This document shows positions 49,228 to 60,765 of a DNA stretch of 64,000 nt, piece after piece (the stretch's first letter is position 1; each line of letters starts with the position of its first letter). The notes under the pieces were generated by a model. That model saw only the letters and a list, made by a program, of their open reading frames with translations, made no database searches and had not been told where the DNA came from. The position numbers and the translations under genes are program-made. Source of the stretch: Pestalotiopsis fici W106-1 (lineage: Eukaryota; Ascomycota; Sordariomycetes; Amphisphaeriales; Sporocadaceae); NCBI RefSeq assembly GCF_000516985.1, contig NW_006917095.1, positions 869,449-933,448 of the forward strand. The letters are read 5' to 3'.

Positions 49228-50595
49228 CTACTTTGTCATGATTCCTGTCACAAGATCTGAAAGCCTTTGAATCCCCTCCGCTATCTGATCTTCGGTGTGC
49301 CAGGCCCAGCATAGTCTTATCCCTTCACCATAAACCTTCATAGCCCTCTCCCGACTTCCTTCATCTTCTTCCACTTTGAACATTTCTCCATAGGCAAATT
49401 TCAAGTTACACTCTTCCAAAGCTCTTGCAGCCAATTCCTTGGTAGTAATTGGGAGTTCTGATGGAACCATGACGTAGACAAAATAACCTCCGGATACGGC
49501 AATGCTAGCATTGTCACCATGACCCGCAATATCAGATGAAGCATGATAAGGGGCGCCACTGGAAACTTTGAAGCTGATGGGGACAAGCTTAGTCTTGATA
49601 GCCTCCATCATGGCATAGTACCTTGATCGATATGTCGGAATAAGCTTGTCTTTGATATACGTCTGAAGTATGCTAGATTCGAGCATCGTATCAACGAGGG
49701 TGGCTGCCAGTTGTGTCGGGCAACCGCCGGATCGTGTCGCGCCGAGCTGCGCAAGACCAAGGATAAATGCCGGTGAAGCCTCTACCCAGCCAACTCTCAT
49801 CCCAGGTGCAATGATCTTGGAAAATGAGCCATTACTCACGGCGTTGCCCCATTTGTCCTTGATGCCTCCATCTAGAGTTCGGTCCACGTCCACGATCCTA
49901 GGTGGAATTTCTCCCACAGCATCTGCAGCCAGATCTTTGTCTTCGGGCCATCGGATCACGTCGTAAACATCGTCTGTAATGACGAGAGCGTCGAATTCTC
50001 GGGCAAGGCGAACAAGCTCTTGCCTTCTTCTCAGAGATGTGGTCTTTCCACTGGGATTCGAAAAGGTCGGAACCATGTAGATAATGTGCTTATAGAGCTT
50101 GCCATATCTGGCCGACGTCTTGAGTTTTGGCGAGGCCGGTGCTGCCTCCTTTTCAGACTCCTCGAGACCAGCTCGGAGAAAACCAATGTCAATACCCTCG
50201 TCATCCTCTGGCACCCCTCGCAGATGTCCCTCAAAACCGGAATCCTCAAAGATTGGGCAAGCCAGAAAGTAACTTGGCTCAATCATCCAAATCTTTCTCG
50301 TGTATCCAGGCTCGGTGAACCTGGAGAGTATGTTGCTGAGGGTTGCCGAAGCACCATTCGTCACACAGATGCGATCATGAGTTATGGCTTCACTGCACTG
50401 GTAAACTGAGGACAGCCATTTTGCAATATTCTTTCTGAGTGGCAGATAACCAGCGTCCGGCCCATATATCAAGGCCGATGCCGAGTTTCGGGGGATGTCG
50501 AGAATATTGGTAGCACCTTGAAGCAGCTGAGATGAAGGAAACAAGGATGGCGAAGGCCAGCCTAATTGCAAGTTGATATGCTCCAGGTCTGGCAT
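49228..50595 (-). CDS. PLP-dependent aminotransferase, class I/II
   Basis: Pyridoxal-phosphate enzyme of fold type I, in the group of fungal 2-aminoadipate/aromatic aminotransferase-like proteins (YER152C-like); amino-donor specificity unknown. One exon, 455 residues. Motifs: INLQLGWPSPSLFPSS at the N-terminus, YGPDAGYLPLRKNIAKWLS, TNGASATLSNIL, YMVPTFSNPSGKT with the conserved NPSG, DDVYDVIRW (Asp/Tyr holding PLP), NGSFSKIIAPGMRVGW with the Schiff-base lysine, and the C-terminal IRLCWAW with the carboxylate-binding Arg. Divergent from the isocitrate-lyase-like gene across a 529-bp promoter. Could supply a keto acid to the neighbouring enzymes, but this is speculation. Confidence 0.92.
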   Translation of the reverse strand: MPDLEHINLQLGWPSPSLFPSSQLLQGATNILDIPRNSASALIYGPDAGYLPLRKNIAKWLSSVYQCSEAITHDRICVTNGASATLSNILSRFTEPGYTRKIWMIEPSYFLACPIFEDSGFEGHLRGVPEDDEGIDIGFLRAGLEESEKEAAPASPKLKTSARYGKLYKHIIYMVPTFSNPSGKTTSLRRRQELVRLAREFDALVITDDVYDVIRWPEDKDLAADAVGEIPPRIVDVDRTLDGGIKDKWGNAVSNGSFSKIIAPGMRVGWVEASPAFILGLAQLGATRSGGCPTQLAATLVDTMLESSILQTYIKDKLIPTYRSRYYAMMEAIKTKLVPISFKVSSGAPYHASSDIAGHGDNASIAVSGGYFVYVMVPSELPITTKELAARALEECNLKFAYGEMFKVEEDEGSRERAMKVYGEGIRLCWAWHTEDQIAEGIQRLSDLVTGIMTK

Positions 50596-51124
50596 ATTGA
50601 ATCGATTGTCTAGGAGGGAAAGAATAAAAAGTTTGGAGACTCAAGACAGAAGAATTGCTGAGTAACCTTGATGTGATATGTGACTGGTCAAAGCATGTGT
50701 GGGATGCGGTGATGCAGCAATAGTAGTCAAACTTTTACATCGTAATGCATTCGGTCGACTTCTGAAGCCATATCGAACATGTGTTTCCGGCTTTTCGGAC
50801 AGCTAGCACCAATTTCTGATGTCGGATTCAAAACTCCGATCGCTCGGGCTCCGTGTCCGAATGGGGCGGGCCCCTTTCCAAGCGACGCCCCACATCCGGC
50901 TCGACCCTCGCGGCCCCGAGATAGTGTATATTGCCATGGGCCAATCGCCGGAGGGTAGCGGAAAACATCCGCCGAATCCATATGGCCCTTGGCATTTTAT
51001 GACCTTAATGGAGAATCTCATGTCCCCAAGTCTGTAATTATCTACGAGGGAGCTTTTGCATTTTTATTCACATATTGCAACATTTCAAACCACAAACTAC
51101 ACTACCTCCCCATAGAATACCAAA

Positions 51125-52723
51125 ATGCCGGCACTTGCAATCTCACTCGGAGACGAACAAAAGGCATTTGATGCCGAAGTTGTAGCAATTGAGAAGCAAT
51201 GGAGTTCTCCAAGACAAGCACACTTGAAGCGGCCTTACGATGCTCGCACTATTGCCGCGCTGCGCAACTCTGTTCCTCTGGCGTCGTCGCTGTCCTCTAC
51301 ACAAGCTGTCAAGTTATGGAACCAGCTGCATGAACATAGAGTCAACAATACTTGCGAACTGACATTTGGCACCACTGACCCCGCGACCGTGTCTCAAATG
51401 GCAAAGTACCAGCAGACCGTCTACGTCTCTGGCGCGCTCTGTGGATTCTCTGAAGTGGCCATCCCTGGCATGGACCACGCCGACTATCCCTGGGACACGG
51501 TGCCCAAGGTGGTGTCCAAGATCTTCAAGTCGCAGCTCTGGCATGACCAGCGGCAGCGACAGTTCCGATTGCGCCACCTCCAAGAACAGCGAGCTGAACT
51601 GGAGAACTGGGACTACCTGGCCCCCATTGTGGCAGACGGCGACATGGGCTTTGGTAGTTTGACCAGCACCATGAAGATGGCCAAGGAGTTTGTCGAAGCC
51701 GGCGTGGCCATGATTCATATTGATGATTTGGCCATTGGCATGAAAAAGTTCACCGTCGGACAGGGCCGTACCGTCGTGCCGACGAGCGAGTACCTGGATC
51801 GCTTGACGGCCGTCCGAATGCAATTCGACATCATGGGCGCTGAGACCCTCTTGCTTTGTCGCTGCGACACGGATCACTCCGAGTTCATCACCAGCGTCAT
51901 TGATGAGCGGGACCACGAGTACGTCATTGGCGCGACCAACAAGGTGGAGCCTCTGAAGGACTTTTTGAAGTCGGCCCAAGTCGAGGGAAGGGACCTCAAA
52001 GAAGCTAGGAATGAGTGGAAGGACAAGGCGGGACTCGTAACCTTTGACGAGGCTGTCAAGGCCGTGGCCTCCGCAGACGAGTACGCTGCATACGCTGCCG
52101 AGATTGCCAAGCAAAAGTTCACCTCTCTCCCCAAGCGACGGGAAATTGCAAGCAGTACAGTCGGCAAGGACGTTTTCTTTGACTGGGATACTCCGAGATC
52201 CTCGGTTGGCCAGTACATGTTCAAATCCAACGTGAAGGCGGTAGTGGAACGCGCCCTTGCTGCAGCACCACTGGGAGACGTGACCTGGGCCAGGATGGAT
52301 TCGCCAGTATGGAAGGACATTGTTGAATTCCACACGGAGATCCGCAAGGTCTACCCCGAGCGCCTCTTTGCTTTTGGCTACACTGGTGACTATGACTTTA
52401 ACAAGGCGGGCTTCTCCAATGAGCAGATCAAAACATTGCATCTCGACCTGGCCAAGATGGGTATCGTCTGGCAGGTTCAGCCAATCTGGAGTTTGCAGGG
52501 CCTCAACATGGTAACTACAGATTTCAGTAAGCTGTGGAGTGAGGAAGGTATCGCTGGATATCTGCGAACCGTTCAAGGGCCAGCACTTGGCAGAAAGCCC
52601 ATGACGGACGGATTCGAGAAGCTTTCATGGTGTGGTGGCTATCTTGCAGACGCTTTCTTTGAGACAGTCGCCGGTGAAAACATTGTGGAAAAGGGCAAGG
52701 CTGTTTACTTTAAGAGGCATTGA
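51125..52723 (+). CDS. Isocitrate-lyase-family protein lacking the KKCGH motif
   Basis: Full-length (532 residues, one exon) member of the isocitrate/methylisocitrate lyase family by overall alignment: TDPATVSQMAKYQQTVYVSG, DYPWDTVPKVV, YLAPIVADGDMGFGSLT, IHIDDL, VPTSEYLDRLTAVRMQFDIMG, FFDWDTPRSSVGQYMFK. But the catalytic signature KKCGH is KKFTVG (residues 207-212), so the active-site cysteine is absent. The succinate/glyoxylate-binding patterns NLSPSFNW and ARTDSEAA are replaced by GYTGDYDF and CRCDTDHS. The Mg-binding Asp residues around DGDMG seem kept. It is therefore unlikely to be an ordinary glyoxylate-cycle enzyme; it may be a lyase or hydrolase with another substrate, or non-catalytic. 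Intact frame, normal coding look. Confidence 0.9.
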   Translation: MPALAISLGDEQKAFDAEVVAIEKQWSSPRQAHLKRPYDARTIAALRNSVPLASSLSSTQAVKLWNQLHEHRVNNTCELTFGTTDPATVSQMAKYQQTVYVSGALCGFSEVAIPGMDHADYPWDTVPKVVSKIFKSQLWHDQRQRQFRLRHLQEQRAELENWDYLAPIVADGDMGFGSLTSTMKMAKEFVEAGVAMIHIDDLAIGMKKFTVGQGRTVVPTSEYLDRLTAVRMQFDIMGAETLLLCRCDTDHSEFITSVIDERDHEYVIGATNKVEPLKDFLKSAQVEGRDLKEARNEWKDKAGLVTFDEAVKAVASADEYAAYAAEIAKQKFTSLPKRREIASSTVGKDVFFDWDTPRSSVGQYMFKSNVKAVVERALAAAPLGDVTWARMDSPVWKDIVEFHTEIRKVYPERLFAFGYTGDYDFNKAGFSNEQIKTLHLDLAKMGIVWQVQPIWSLQGLNMVTTDFSKLWSEEGIAGYLRTVQGPALGRKPMTDGFEKLSWCGGYLADAFFETVAGENIVEKGKAVYFKRH

Positions 52724-52877
52724 TTTTCTAGGTGCATCGTAGTCCACGTTTAATAGTGATCACATTGTTCTTTGAATAAGAATTTGAAGCAAACGAATCA
52801 TACACACACACACACTACGAGGGCTATTTGGATAGGAAGTAACACAAATATCTTATCCCACTAGAATGAATGAGTCA

Positions 52878-55266
52878 TTATTGCCACTCTTCATAATCAA
52901 ACATTCCAGGGAATGATAGCAGTTCTTCCGTGCCAGGGTTGTCTGCCTCTGCGCCCATGCTGTCAAAATTGTATACTGGCTCGGCTGAAAATGGCAGCTC
53001 GAATGTGAGCATTGTATGAGGTGGCACATTGTTAGTCTGACTTGCCTGGGCTGCTCGGAGATCCTGTGGGCTTTTGTCAATCGGTGCAAGCAGTCCAGGG
53101 ACGGAAGGTGGCCGCGGTAATGGCTCCGCAGGGACTTGGCGCGGGAAGTCCTCAGAGATCATCTCCTCAATCATTCTGAGTATTGGTCGGTGGACTATGA
53201 GAGCTCGCACTTGTGGGAGCTTCTCGCAGATGGTGGTGATGGACCTTTCTGAGAGGCGTTTTGGTGGCCGATTTGGGCGGTCTATGAGTGGGATCTCGCG
53301 AGCTATGAGCTCAAATACATCCCGCAAACAATCCGCTCTTGGCCAGCGATCGGCCATAATAGCTAGGATGTTGGAACAAGCCCGAATTGCATCAGAGACG
53401 TCAGGTGAATCGTAGTTTTCAGTTCTGTTGACTGGCGGTGTAGCCCAGAAGCAATACAGCAGGGTAATCCCTGATTGGAATTGGACGAGTAACTAGAAAT
53501 TGATAAGAATCAAGCAGCTCTCGGCGAGCAAATTTGAACTTACACCGAGCCAGGACTGAGCAATTTGCCGATCCATCTGCGTCTTTCGGAAAATCAGACA
53601 TGCTTGACTGCTAGCTTGCACTGACCAGTCTCCAGCTGGTCCCAAAACGGTCTCTTTTGTTGGTCGATAAAGCATTAGAAGAGTGTAGTGATAGATCATT
53701 GCGAGCCATCTGTGTGATGTATATCCTTTACTTTGTGGATCAGAAAACTTTTGCACCCTGGACTTGTAACTCTCCAACTCGGCAAGGATACGGATTCGCC
53801 ACTCTGGAGACTTCTCAAACCTCGTGGCATAGTCCCATCGAAGCGTAAAAGCCATTATTTCGGATTGTATTCGCCGGCATTGAACGATGTGCAACGATGA
53901 AGAAACACATGTATATGTCGGAACATCAGGTAGCTCACAATCGCGCAGAGTTGTGCGCGCAACTTGTAACAGATCATGGTCGTCGATATTGTTATATATC
54001 TTTAGTGTTATCATGGCGTCGGGGATGGATGGCGGAAGATCGAATGATGACATGACCAGCCGGTCGAGCTTATATGCACACCAAAAGCAGCGGCGGCGGA
54101 CCTGGTTTCTTAGTCGAATGGAAGGGGTAGCAGGGACTGGCTCGGTCTCTGCGAGATGGAATTGTTGTTGGACGCAGTAGCGCATGGTCGTGGAAGCAAG
54201 AGTAAGTATACGCCCGGAGGAGCTCTTGTGCAGGGCGTGGACGCTCAAAAGTAAGTAAGCTTGCACGTGGAGCACTGAATCTTGCTCAGCAAGAACAAAC
54301 GGCAAGAGTTCCACTCCATTTCTGTAGAACATTTGTGCATCCATTTTACTTGCCCGTGAGCCATGTAGAAGGAGAAGCGCAGTAGCATAAGCCAAATTCA
54401 CAAAGAATCCTTGCCATCGAGTTCGCGACGACGGGAATGAATCTTCTACCCAAGAGACATGCCACTCCAAGAATGTGGGCCAATGGAGAAATGGGTATTG
54501 TACTTGGGCCCTGTCGCGGTATGTCTCAAGCAAGAGTTCTCTAAGCTCGGGCGTAATTTCTCCTCTCTGGAAATGAGAAGTTGGCGGTCTTCCACCTGAA
54601 ATCTCGTCGTGGGTGGCGGGCGACGGCTCTGAGCCATCATCTCGCGGAGCTGAGGGCGATGCAATCAGTCCAAATATCATATGATCAAAGCCAGTGTCGG
54701 ACTCATCATCGTTTGTCAACATGGATCTTCGAGTAGGGACCCCAGTATAGCTGGCTAATCTGGTCCGTGGTCCTGACTTGGGTGAAGGTGCAGTATCATC
54801 TTCATTTGTGTCGGCAAGTGTCCGTGGCCTGAGCACGCCGATGGATGAAGTTCCATTCGTCGACGGCCTTTCCGGAGGCTGGACATGATACGATAATGTG
54901 CTGTTTGATGATGTGCGCCTTTGTTGGCCTCTGACCGATCCCAGCATGTGATCTAAACTCTGCTGTGGATCGAGGGACTCAAGTTCGGCAATCCTCTCCT
55001 CGAGTGCTTTCACGTATTGACTTTCCACGTGAGATCGCGGGGCCGGCTCCGTCGGTAGACACTCATCTCCCGACTTTTGGCAATTGGTGCAAGGCCTTGG
55101 GTCATCGCATTTCTGTTTTCTGTGCCGACACCTCCTGTTCTTTTATCAGCCTCGAGTATGGGGCGGCGTGGTCCGCGCGGATACATGTTGGCAGATTGCG
55201 ATCGCTGCCTCACCTGCAGGCCAGAACTCTCTGCCTCTTGAGAGGCGGCTGTCCGTCATCATCCAT
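52878..55266 (-). CDS. Zn2Cys6 transcription factor (cluster regulator candidate)
   Basis: Nuclear regulator of 752 residues from three exons (55214-55266, 53544-55134, 52878-53492). The first intron splits the zinc cluster: MDDDGQPPLKRQRVLAC/R then RCRHRKQKC, giving C-X2-C-X6-C-X5-C-X2-C-X6-C. A heptad-like helix follows (SQYVKALEERIAELESL), probably the dimerisation coiled coil. The fungal_trans domain lies in the middle (RAQVQYPFLHWPTFLEWH, LRNQVRRRCFWCAYKLDRL, SFDLPPSIPDAMI). The C-terminus is Pro-rich and acidic (probable activation region). Next to the esterase/SDR/HGD genes, it is the natural candidate for their pathway-specific regulator. Confidence 0.92.
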
Positions 55267-55572
55267 TGAGTCTATTATGAGACCTCAACCTGAGTCGTAC
55301 ACAAGTCATTGATGTGATATGCATGTGGCAGTGAAGCCAAACAGATAACACTACCCGAAATGACTGATAAGAACAGATGGAAGTGGGACTTTCGGCGCCT
55401 TGATAACGATCCGACAGGCCCAGGAGCGGGCGCCGACGGGCTATACTAAAAATGAGCAGAATGCCCCACCACTTTCTTTTACCACCCCAGTATCCGTATA
55501 GGACAGCGAGCTGAAAGGAGTCACTGAAACCGCCAATGGTATATACACGCCTCTCGTTAATCAAACATCTTT

Positions 55573-57386
55573 CTACATCATGAGACTATTGAATACTTGC
55601 AAGAGCTTCTCTGTTGTCACACCACCAGACGATCTTGTCAGTTCAAAGAGAAATGCGTCTCTCTTTGTTGCAGCAATTTCAGGTGGCTCTGCAAACGTCC
55701 GCGTTCCACCCTCATATACGGCTGTGCCATGCTGTCCTGGACTGAAAGACTTCCACGGAGCCTCTCCATTTGCAAACATGATGACATCTTGGCCGAATGA
55801 TACAGCACTCACTCTCTGGGTTTCGCTCAAGTATTCATTGTAGTTTTGGAAGATGAAGACCACATCGAGAATGTGTGATGCTTCGCCCTTGAATAGTCCA
55901 TCCCATGGATTTGGCTCGTTGAAGGCGTACACATACGAGGTATTTCTGAACCCCGTAGCTAGTTCGATAGCTGGTGCAAAGAAGGCGACATCTGAGATGT
56001 ATTGGAGAACATTGCGAAAGACTTGGTCCTCTGTAAGGGTCTTTTCAGCAGCTTCAGTCAGACTGTAGTGTTCTAGCACTGCATTGAGTGCTTCTGGATG
56101 CATTTCCAACGTCTTGGATGCCACGTCTCGGAACGCTGCGCCGAGTCCGGACTTGCGTGGCATAAGCATGTAGCCCATGATACTCGACTGCAAGCATGTC
56201 AGCCTATTCCATCGGCGGCAGCAAAACCCTTCCATGATGCAAACTTACGTCTAGCTTGGAATCTCCCACAAGGATGGCTTCGATGGATTTGTTGCCAGGC
56301 AATGTGGGTGATTGAGCCCAGGTCTCTAGGCTCAGTACCTCGGGAATGATTTCGCCATCCACAACGGGCGTAAAGGGAACATTAGGTGGAATCTTTGACC
56401 AAAAGTTCTCTGCGGGCAGGTCATTCAGGGTCTTGACGAAATTCTCTTCCGAAAGTCCCTCGATATTCAAGTGCTTTTTTACACTTTCCGCAACTGTATC
56501 AGCTACCGGCAAGGGTAGTTGGCCCAGCAAAGGTGGACATCCTCCTAGGCAGATGATGCGCTTCGCAAGTGCTTCTTCGGATAACAATAGATAACCGGCG
56601 GAGACTAGAAGAGTCAGTCAACTGATTTTGCCCACAAGTGGCCCAGTAATGATATCTGGAAGGATGCTCAATTCTTACCTCCACCGGCGCTTTCTCCCAT
56701 GACCGTCACATTGTTAGGATCGCCCCCAAAACCGCCGATGTACTTTTGCACCCATCGCAACGCTGTCCGTTGATCCGACAGCCCATTGTTGGGCCGGCAG
56801 CCGGCAGCTCGCAACTCTGGTGAAGTTAGGAACCCTGGGGCTCCCAGCCGATAGTTGATATTGACGCCGACAATCGGGCGTCCCAGCTGAGCGGCCTGGC
56901 GGACCAGGCTGGAAAAATCATATTGTGGCCACCAATTGCCACCAATGGCATAACCGCCGCCGTGTATAAAGACCAGGACTGGCAGACGTTCGTGCTTGGT
57001 TTCACCGGCTCCAGCATTGGGAACCGTGATGACAAGGTTGAGCCCATCTACGTCACTCATGCCCGGGAATTCGGGCTTGGGCAGCGCGTGCTGAATGAAG
57101 GAGAACTCCATATCCAAGCCATTTGGCGGGCTAATGACCTGGGGTCTATACACTCATAGCGTAAGGAAAGATCGTATGGTGAAAAGCTTATTTGCAGGAA
57201 TTGGCTGTCTTTTACGTACCCATGTTTGGTTGCATTCAGGCCCTTCCCGTCATATTGTACGAGGTCGGCTGGAGAAAAGCGGTCTTTTAGTGTCGCATAT
57301 TTGACGCCTCGAAATTGGATGGTATCATCTTGATCTACGCCAGCAATGCGGCCAATATCAGGATGGTTGAGTGTCTTTGTGGACAT
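55573..57386 (-). CDS. Type-B carboxylesterase
   Basis: Alpha/beta-hydrolase of the carboxylesterase/cholinesterase family, cleaving carboxylic esters. Four exons (57220-57386, 56679-57145, 56249-56604, 55573-56187) join in frame to 534 residues. Motifs: FRGVKYATLKDRFSPA near the start, oxyanion hole VFIHGGGYAIGG, INYRLGAPGFL, NNGLSDQRTALRWVQKYIGGFGGDP, the nucleophile serine in TVMGESAGGG (split by an intron), and DVVFIFQNYNEYLS in the region of the catalytic His. No signal peptide, so probably intracellular. Starts 312 bp from the divergent alpha/beta hydrolase at 57699, implying a shared promoter. A paralogue lies at 62676. Confidence 0.92.
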
Positions 57387-57698
57387 GACTGCCGTGCCTA
57401 GCTGTTTGGGGCTCCAAAGGAGTATTTGGATGGGGAGTTTGGGTTCCTCTAACCTAGCTCATTTTCAATCGACCTACTTATAACCAACTCTGTTTTCCCG
57501 ACATGTGGGGATCTGCAATACTTAGGCAAAATACAGCCAGCATATACTACTCTGCAGTCTCCCCGCGTCTTTGCCGCTATCAGTCGCCAGGTACCCCAAA
57601 GCCATGTGGGTAGGATCCCGATCAAGGCAACAATGCAAGCAATTGATATATAAGCGAAGCTTTTATTGTATCCTCGCCGTTTCGTTTTGCGTTTACGA

Positions 57699-58595
57699 AT
57701 GATACTAGATAACGACGCACATAAAATGCCATTAATCCGGGACGAGAACGGCCGGACCTTCGTGGAACATGGCAATGGGCAAAAGTCACACTACATCTTG
57801 GATGACTTTGCAGATCCATGGAAGGCTCACGATACAATTCTAATCCAGCACGGTTTCTGCCGTACCGTGGAACACTGGTATCATTGGGTTCCGGCGTTGG
57901 CGCAGCACTTTCGGGTCATCCGGCGAGATCTGCGAGGACATGGGCTCTCGAGTTACCCCACGGCTTCTTCTACACGCTATGATTACACGCTAGCGACTGT
58001 CGTTGGTGAGATTGTCGATACTCTGGACCAACTAGCCATAGAAAAGGTGCATTTCATAGGGGAATCAACAAGCGGCATGCTCGGCGAAGCGCTGGCAGCT
58101 CTCCATCCAGAGCGACTGCTATCGCTGACAATCTGCTCGTCGCCAACTTACCTTCCTCCACCGGCCTTGGAAACGTTTGCTTTTGGCTGCAGCGACTGGC
58201 CGACCGCTTGTCGCCAGTTGGGGTCTCGCGGCTGGGCCGAGGCGCTGCTCAGAACGCCTGGGACAATGGCGTCGACGGATGTCGCATACACTTCGTGGTG
58301 GGTAGACCAGGTCGCGATATCGCACTCGGAGGGCCTTGCAGGCTACGCCGAGTTCTTGTCGAGCATTGATGCGCGACCGTTTCTACCAAAGATCAGGGTG
58401 CCGATGCTCATACTTGCCCCCAAGAACAGCGCAGTGATGAGCGTCGAATCCATGCTCCAGGTGGGTGAACAGGTGCGCGGGGCACAAGTACAGGTTATTG
58501 ATGCGCCGGGCCATGAGATTTTCATCACTGGAAGCACAAAATGCCAGGAGCTGGTTCTTGAATTCTACAGGTCTTTGCAAGTGAGACAACCATGA
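57699..58595 (+). CDS. Alpha/beta hydrolase (enol-lactonase/esterase type)
   Basis: Small soluble alpha/beta hydrolase, similar in layout to 3-oxoadipate enol-lactone hydrolases and C-C bond hydrolases of aromatic catabolism; exact reaction unknown. One exon; ATGs at 57699 and 57726 are both possible (298 or 289 residues), the inner one starting MPLIRDENGRTFVEHGNG. Motifs: ILIQHGFCRTVEHW (oxyanion loop), RRDLRGHGLSSYP, the nucleophile elbow FIGESTSG with Ser, ILAPKNSAVMS in the acid region, and the catalytic His in DAPGHEIF. Divergent from the carboxylesterase. In a ring-cleavage cluster, such an enzyme would fit opening a lactone or ester intermediate. Confidence 0.88.
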   Translation: MILDNDAHKMPLIRDENGRTFVEHGNGQKSHYILDDFADPWKAHDTILIQHGFCRTVEHWYHWVPALAQHFRVIRRDLRGHGLSSYPTASSTRYDYTLATVVGEIVDTLDQLAIEKVHFIGESTSGMLGEALAALHPERLLSLTICSSPTYLPPPALETFAFGCSDWPTACRQLGSRGWAEALLRTPGTMASTDVAYTSWWVDQVAISHSEGLAGYAEFLSSIDARPFLPKIRVPMLILAPKNSAVMSVESMLQVGEQVRGAQVQVIDAPGHEIFITGSTKCQELVLEFYRSLQVRQP

Positions 58596-59262
58596 GCCGG
58601 TGGCAAGGCTGCAGGAAGTGATTCAGCTTTCTCTGGTTACCATTTCATTGTGCTGTTATTGCTTGTGTACCTAGTAGCCGCATGTAACTTCCCAATTTTC
58701 TGCATAGCTTCCACATGCATTGGAAGTCACCAAGAAAAACCAATTGTACCATGCTGGAGCTTCCAATGTGCAAGCAACGGATGCATACATATCTACCTAC
58801 CTAGTACTCTTCAGTTGCTCTCATTCGCCAGAAGTACAAATTAATTCCTCCATCTATCGGTCCTCTGCACCCAATCCTTTGGTTAGTCAAGAAGCTGGCG
58901 CTGTCAATGGGGGGTAATGGTACCTGTTCGTGGGGTTCAGGGAGTTGGTGGGGTATGTAGGTGAGGCATCGTGGGGTTGTCTCAGGGCTTGACTCCAGCA
59001 GTGAACACCTAGCATGTGGGGTAATAGGTAATTGAAGACTACACGCAGCCATGGGGGCGTTCAGTTTATTGAGAGTTGATGTGGGGTACAAAGCACATAA
59101 CCTCGTAGGGGTATTGAGTCTGGGTCAATAGGTACGATTTCACGACGAGGTATGCGTATACTTGGGTCTATAGAATATGCTGTTACCCAAGCTTGCACTG
59201 ATGCTGAGCAGACGTCGAACAGGCGGCTAGGCCAGTAGTTGACAATGTAGCTAGGCACCCAT
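58596..59262. other. Intergenic interval between convergent genes
   Basis: Holds the 3' flanks of the hydrolase and SDR genes. ORFs here are short and unsupported. Confidence 0.5.
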
Positions 59263-60373
59263 CTAATGTAGCAACCTTCGCTGCCCCTCACTGATATTGC
59301 GACTGAGGTGCTCACCCATCCATTGACCTTGAGTGGCTGCCAGTGTGTCCTCAAAATCGGTTATCTCATTCCCAGCAACAAAGAAGGCTTTGCCGTTGAT
59401 ATCTTGGCGGCAAATTGGCATTAACAGCGCACGTGCAACTCCCTCGGGCTGATTTGATGGTAACCCATCCCAGACAGACAGCATTTCGGGCAGAAGCATG
59501 GGTGTCACTAGGAACCAATAGATGCACTAATTAGCCATGATTCCGACCACGTCAGGTCTCCATGTGAAATCTATTGATCGCATACCTGTGAGCCATGGAC
59601 AAACGACATTGACCGTGATGTTCTTCTTGATCAGTTGACTTCGCAAACCGCGCATAAGCCCAACGATACCTGCCTTGGCCGTACAGTACAAGTACAGCGG
59701 TGGCGTGTCCAGAAACGATGCTGCTGACCCAGTCATGATGATCTGATATCGGGCATCTGGCTGCCTGTCAAAATAATGCACTGCGCATTTGACTGCATAT
59801 ATCATACCTGAAATGATTCTTGTCAACGTAGTCTTTGAAAACGAGAGAAGGCGGCGTTCGACTTACCCATTAGGTTGATCTCGAGCGGCTTGAGGTCTGG
59901 TGGCGATAAAATGCCCGTAGACGAGTCAATGACACTGCTCAGAAAATCCTCATTGTTCACACCAGCATTAGATACTACGGCATCTATGCGCCCAAATTGC
60001 TTCCAAGCATCTTCAAATAGTGAGACAACATCGGTCCAGACAGAAACATCACTTTTACGGAAAAGGACCCGTCTAGGAATCCATACGTCTTGAGTCAGTG
60101 CACTTGTTGGAAATCGAGTATGGACAGAACTCACTGTCCCAACTCTGCTGCCAGTTGGCCCCCTAAACTCTCATTCCAATCTCCCAAGGCGAGCTTTGCT
60201 CCATGCTCTGTTGATGAAGTGTCAATATTTCTCCACGTTGACATTTGGAATCTGAACGTACTGTGAGCTAGAAGACTGGTGGAACGGCCGATCCCCGTCG
60301 CACAACCAATGACGATGACAGTCTTATCCTTTAAAGAAGCCAACTCATTGTCATTGAAGACGTATGTCGTCAT
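59263..60373 (-). CDS. Short-chain dehydrogenase/reductase (SDR)
   Basis: NAD(P)-dependent oxidoreductase of the classical SDR family. Five exons (60262-60373, 60135-60207, 59867-60072, 59586-59807, 59263-59507) join in frame to 285 residues. Cofactor motif IVIGCATGIGRS (TGxxxGIG), VVSNAGV, the catalytic Ser region IIMTGSAASF and the Tyr/Lys pair in YCTAK. The C-terminus ends GEHLSRNISEGQRRLLH. Lies 392 bp downstream of the homogentisate-dioxygenase-like gene, same strand, so the two may be co-expressed. It would oxidise an alcohol or reduce a ketone of the pathway intermediate (inference). Confidence 0.9.
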
Positions 60374-60765
60374 TGCGAGTTTGAGTCTCGGAGGCCTGAA
60401 AGATGGAGGGAGATAAATCAGAATACGACACGGTGGGAGGAAGCCTTCAAAGGATGGACAATCAGGAGTAACAGAGATGTTAGGTTCACTTCGGAGGCAT
60501 CAAGGATTATATACTTTTGCAGTGGGGGAGTATTCCAATCGCTGAAGCGGGGATCTATGCGAGCGAGGTAGAAAGCTGCACTTGTGTACTCCATTTTCAT
60601 CGATGAGCATAATACATAGAAAGGTGCACTCTTTCGATATCGTAGAGCAATTATCTGTGTCTACGGACAACATTGCATGAAATTCAAGTTATTCTGGTTC
60701 GTAAATTCAATCTAGGACACCATCAACCTACACAATTGAAGTATTTACCTCTATGAACTGACTTT

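Noticed and set aside
51314..52576. 420-codon open frame on the minus strand
   Set aside because: It is antisense to the isocitrate-lyase-like gene, whose plus-strand protein aligns to a known family over its whole length; the long antisense opening follows from codon bias.
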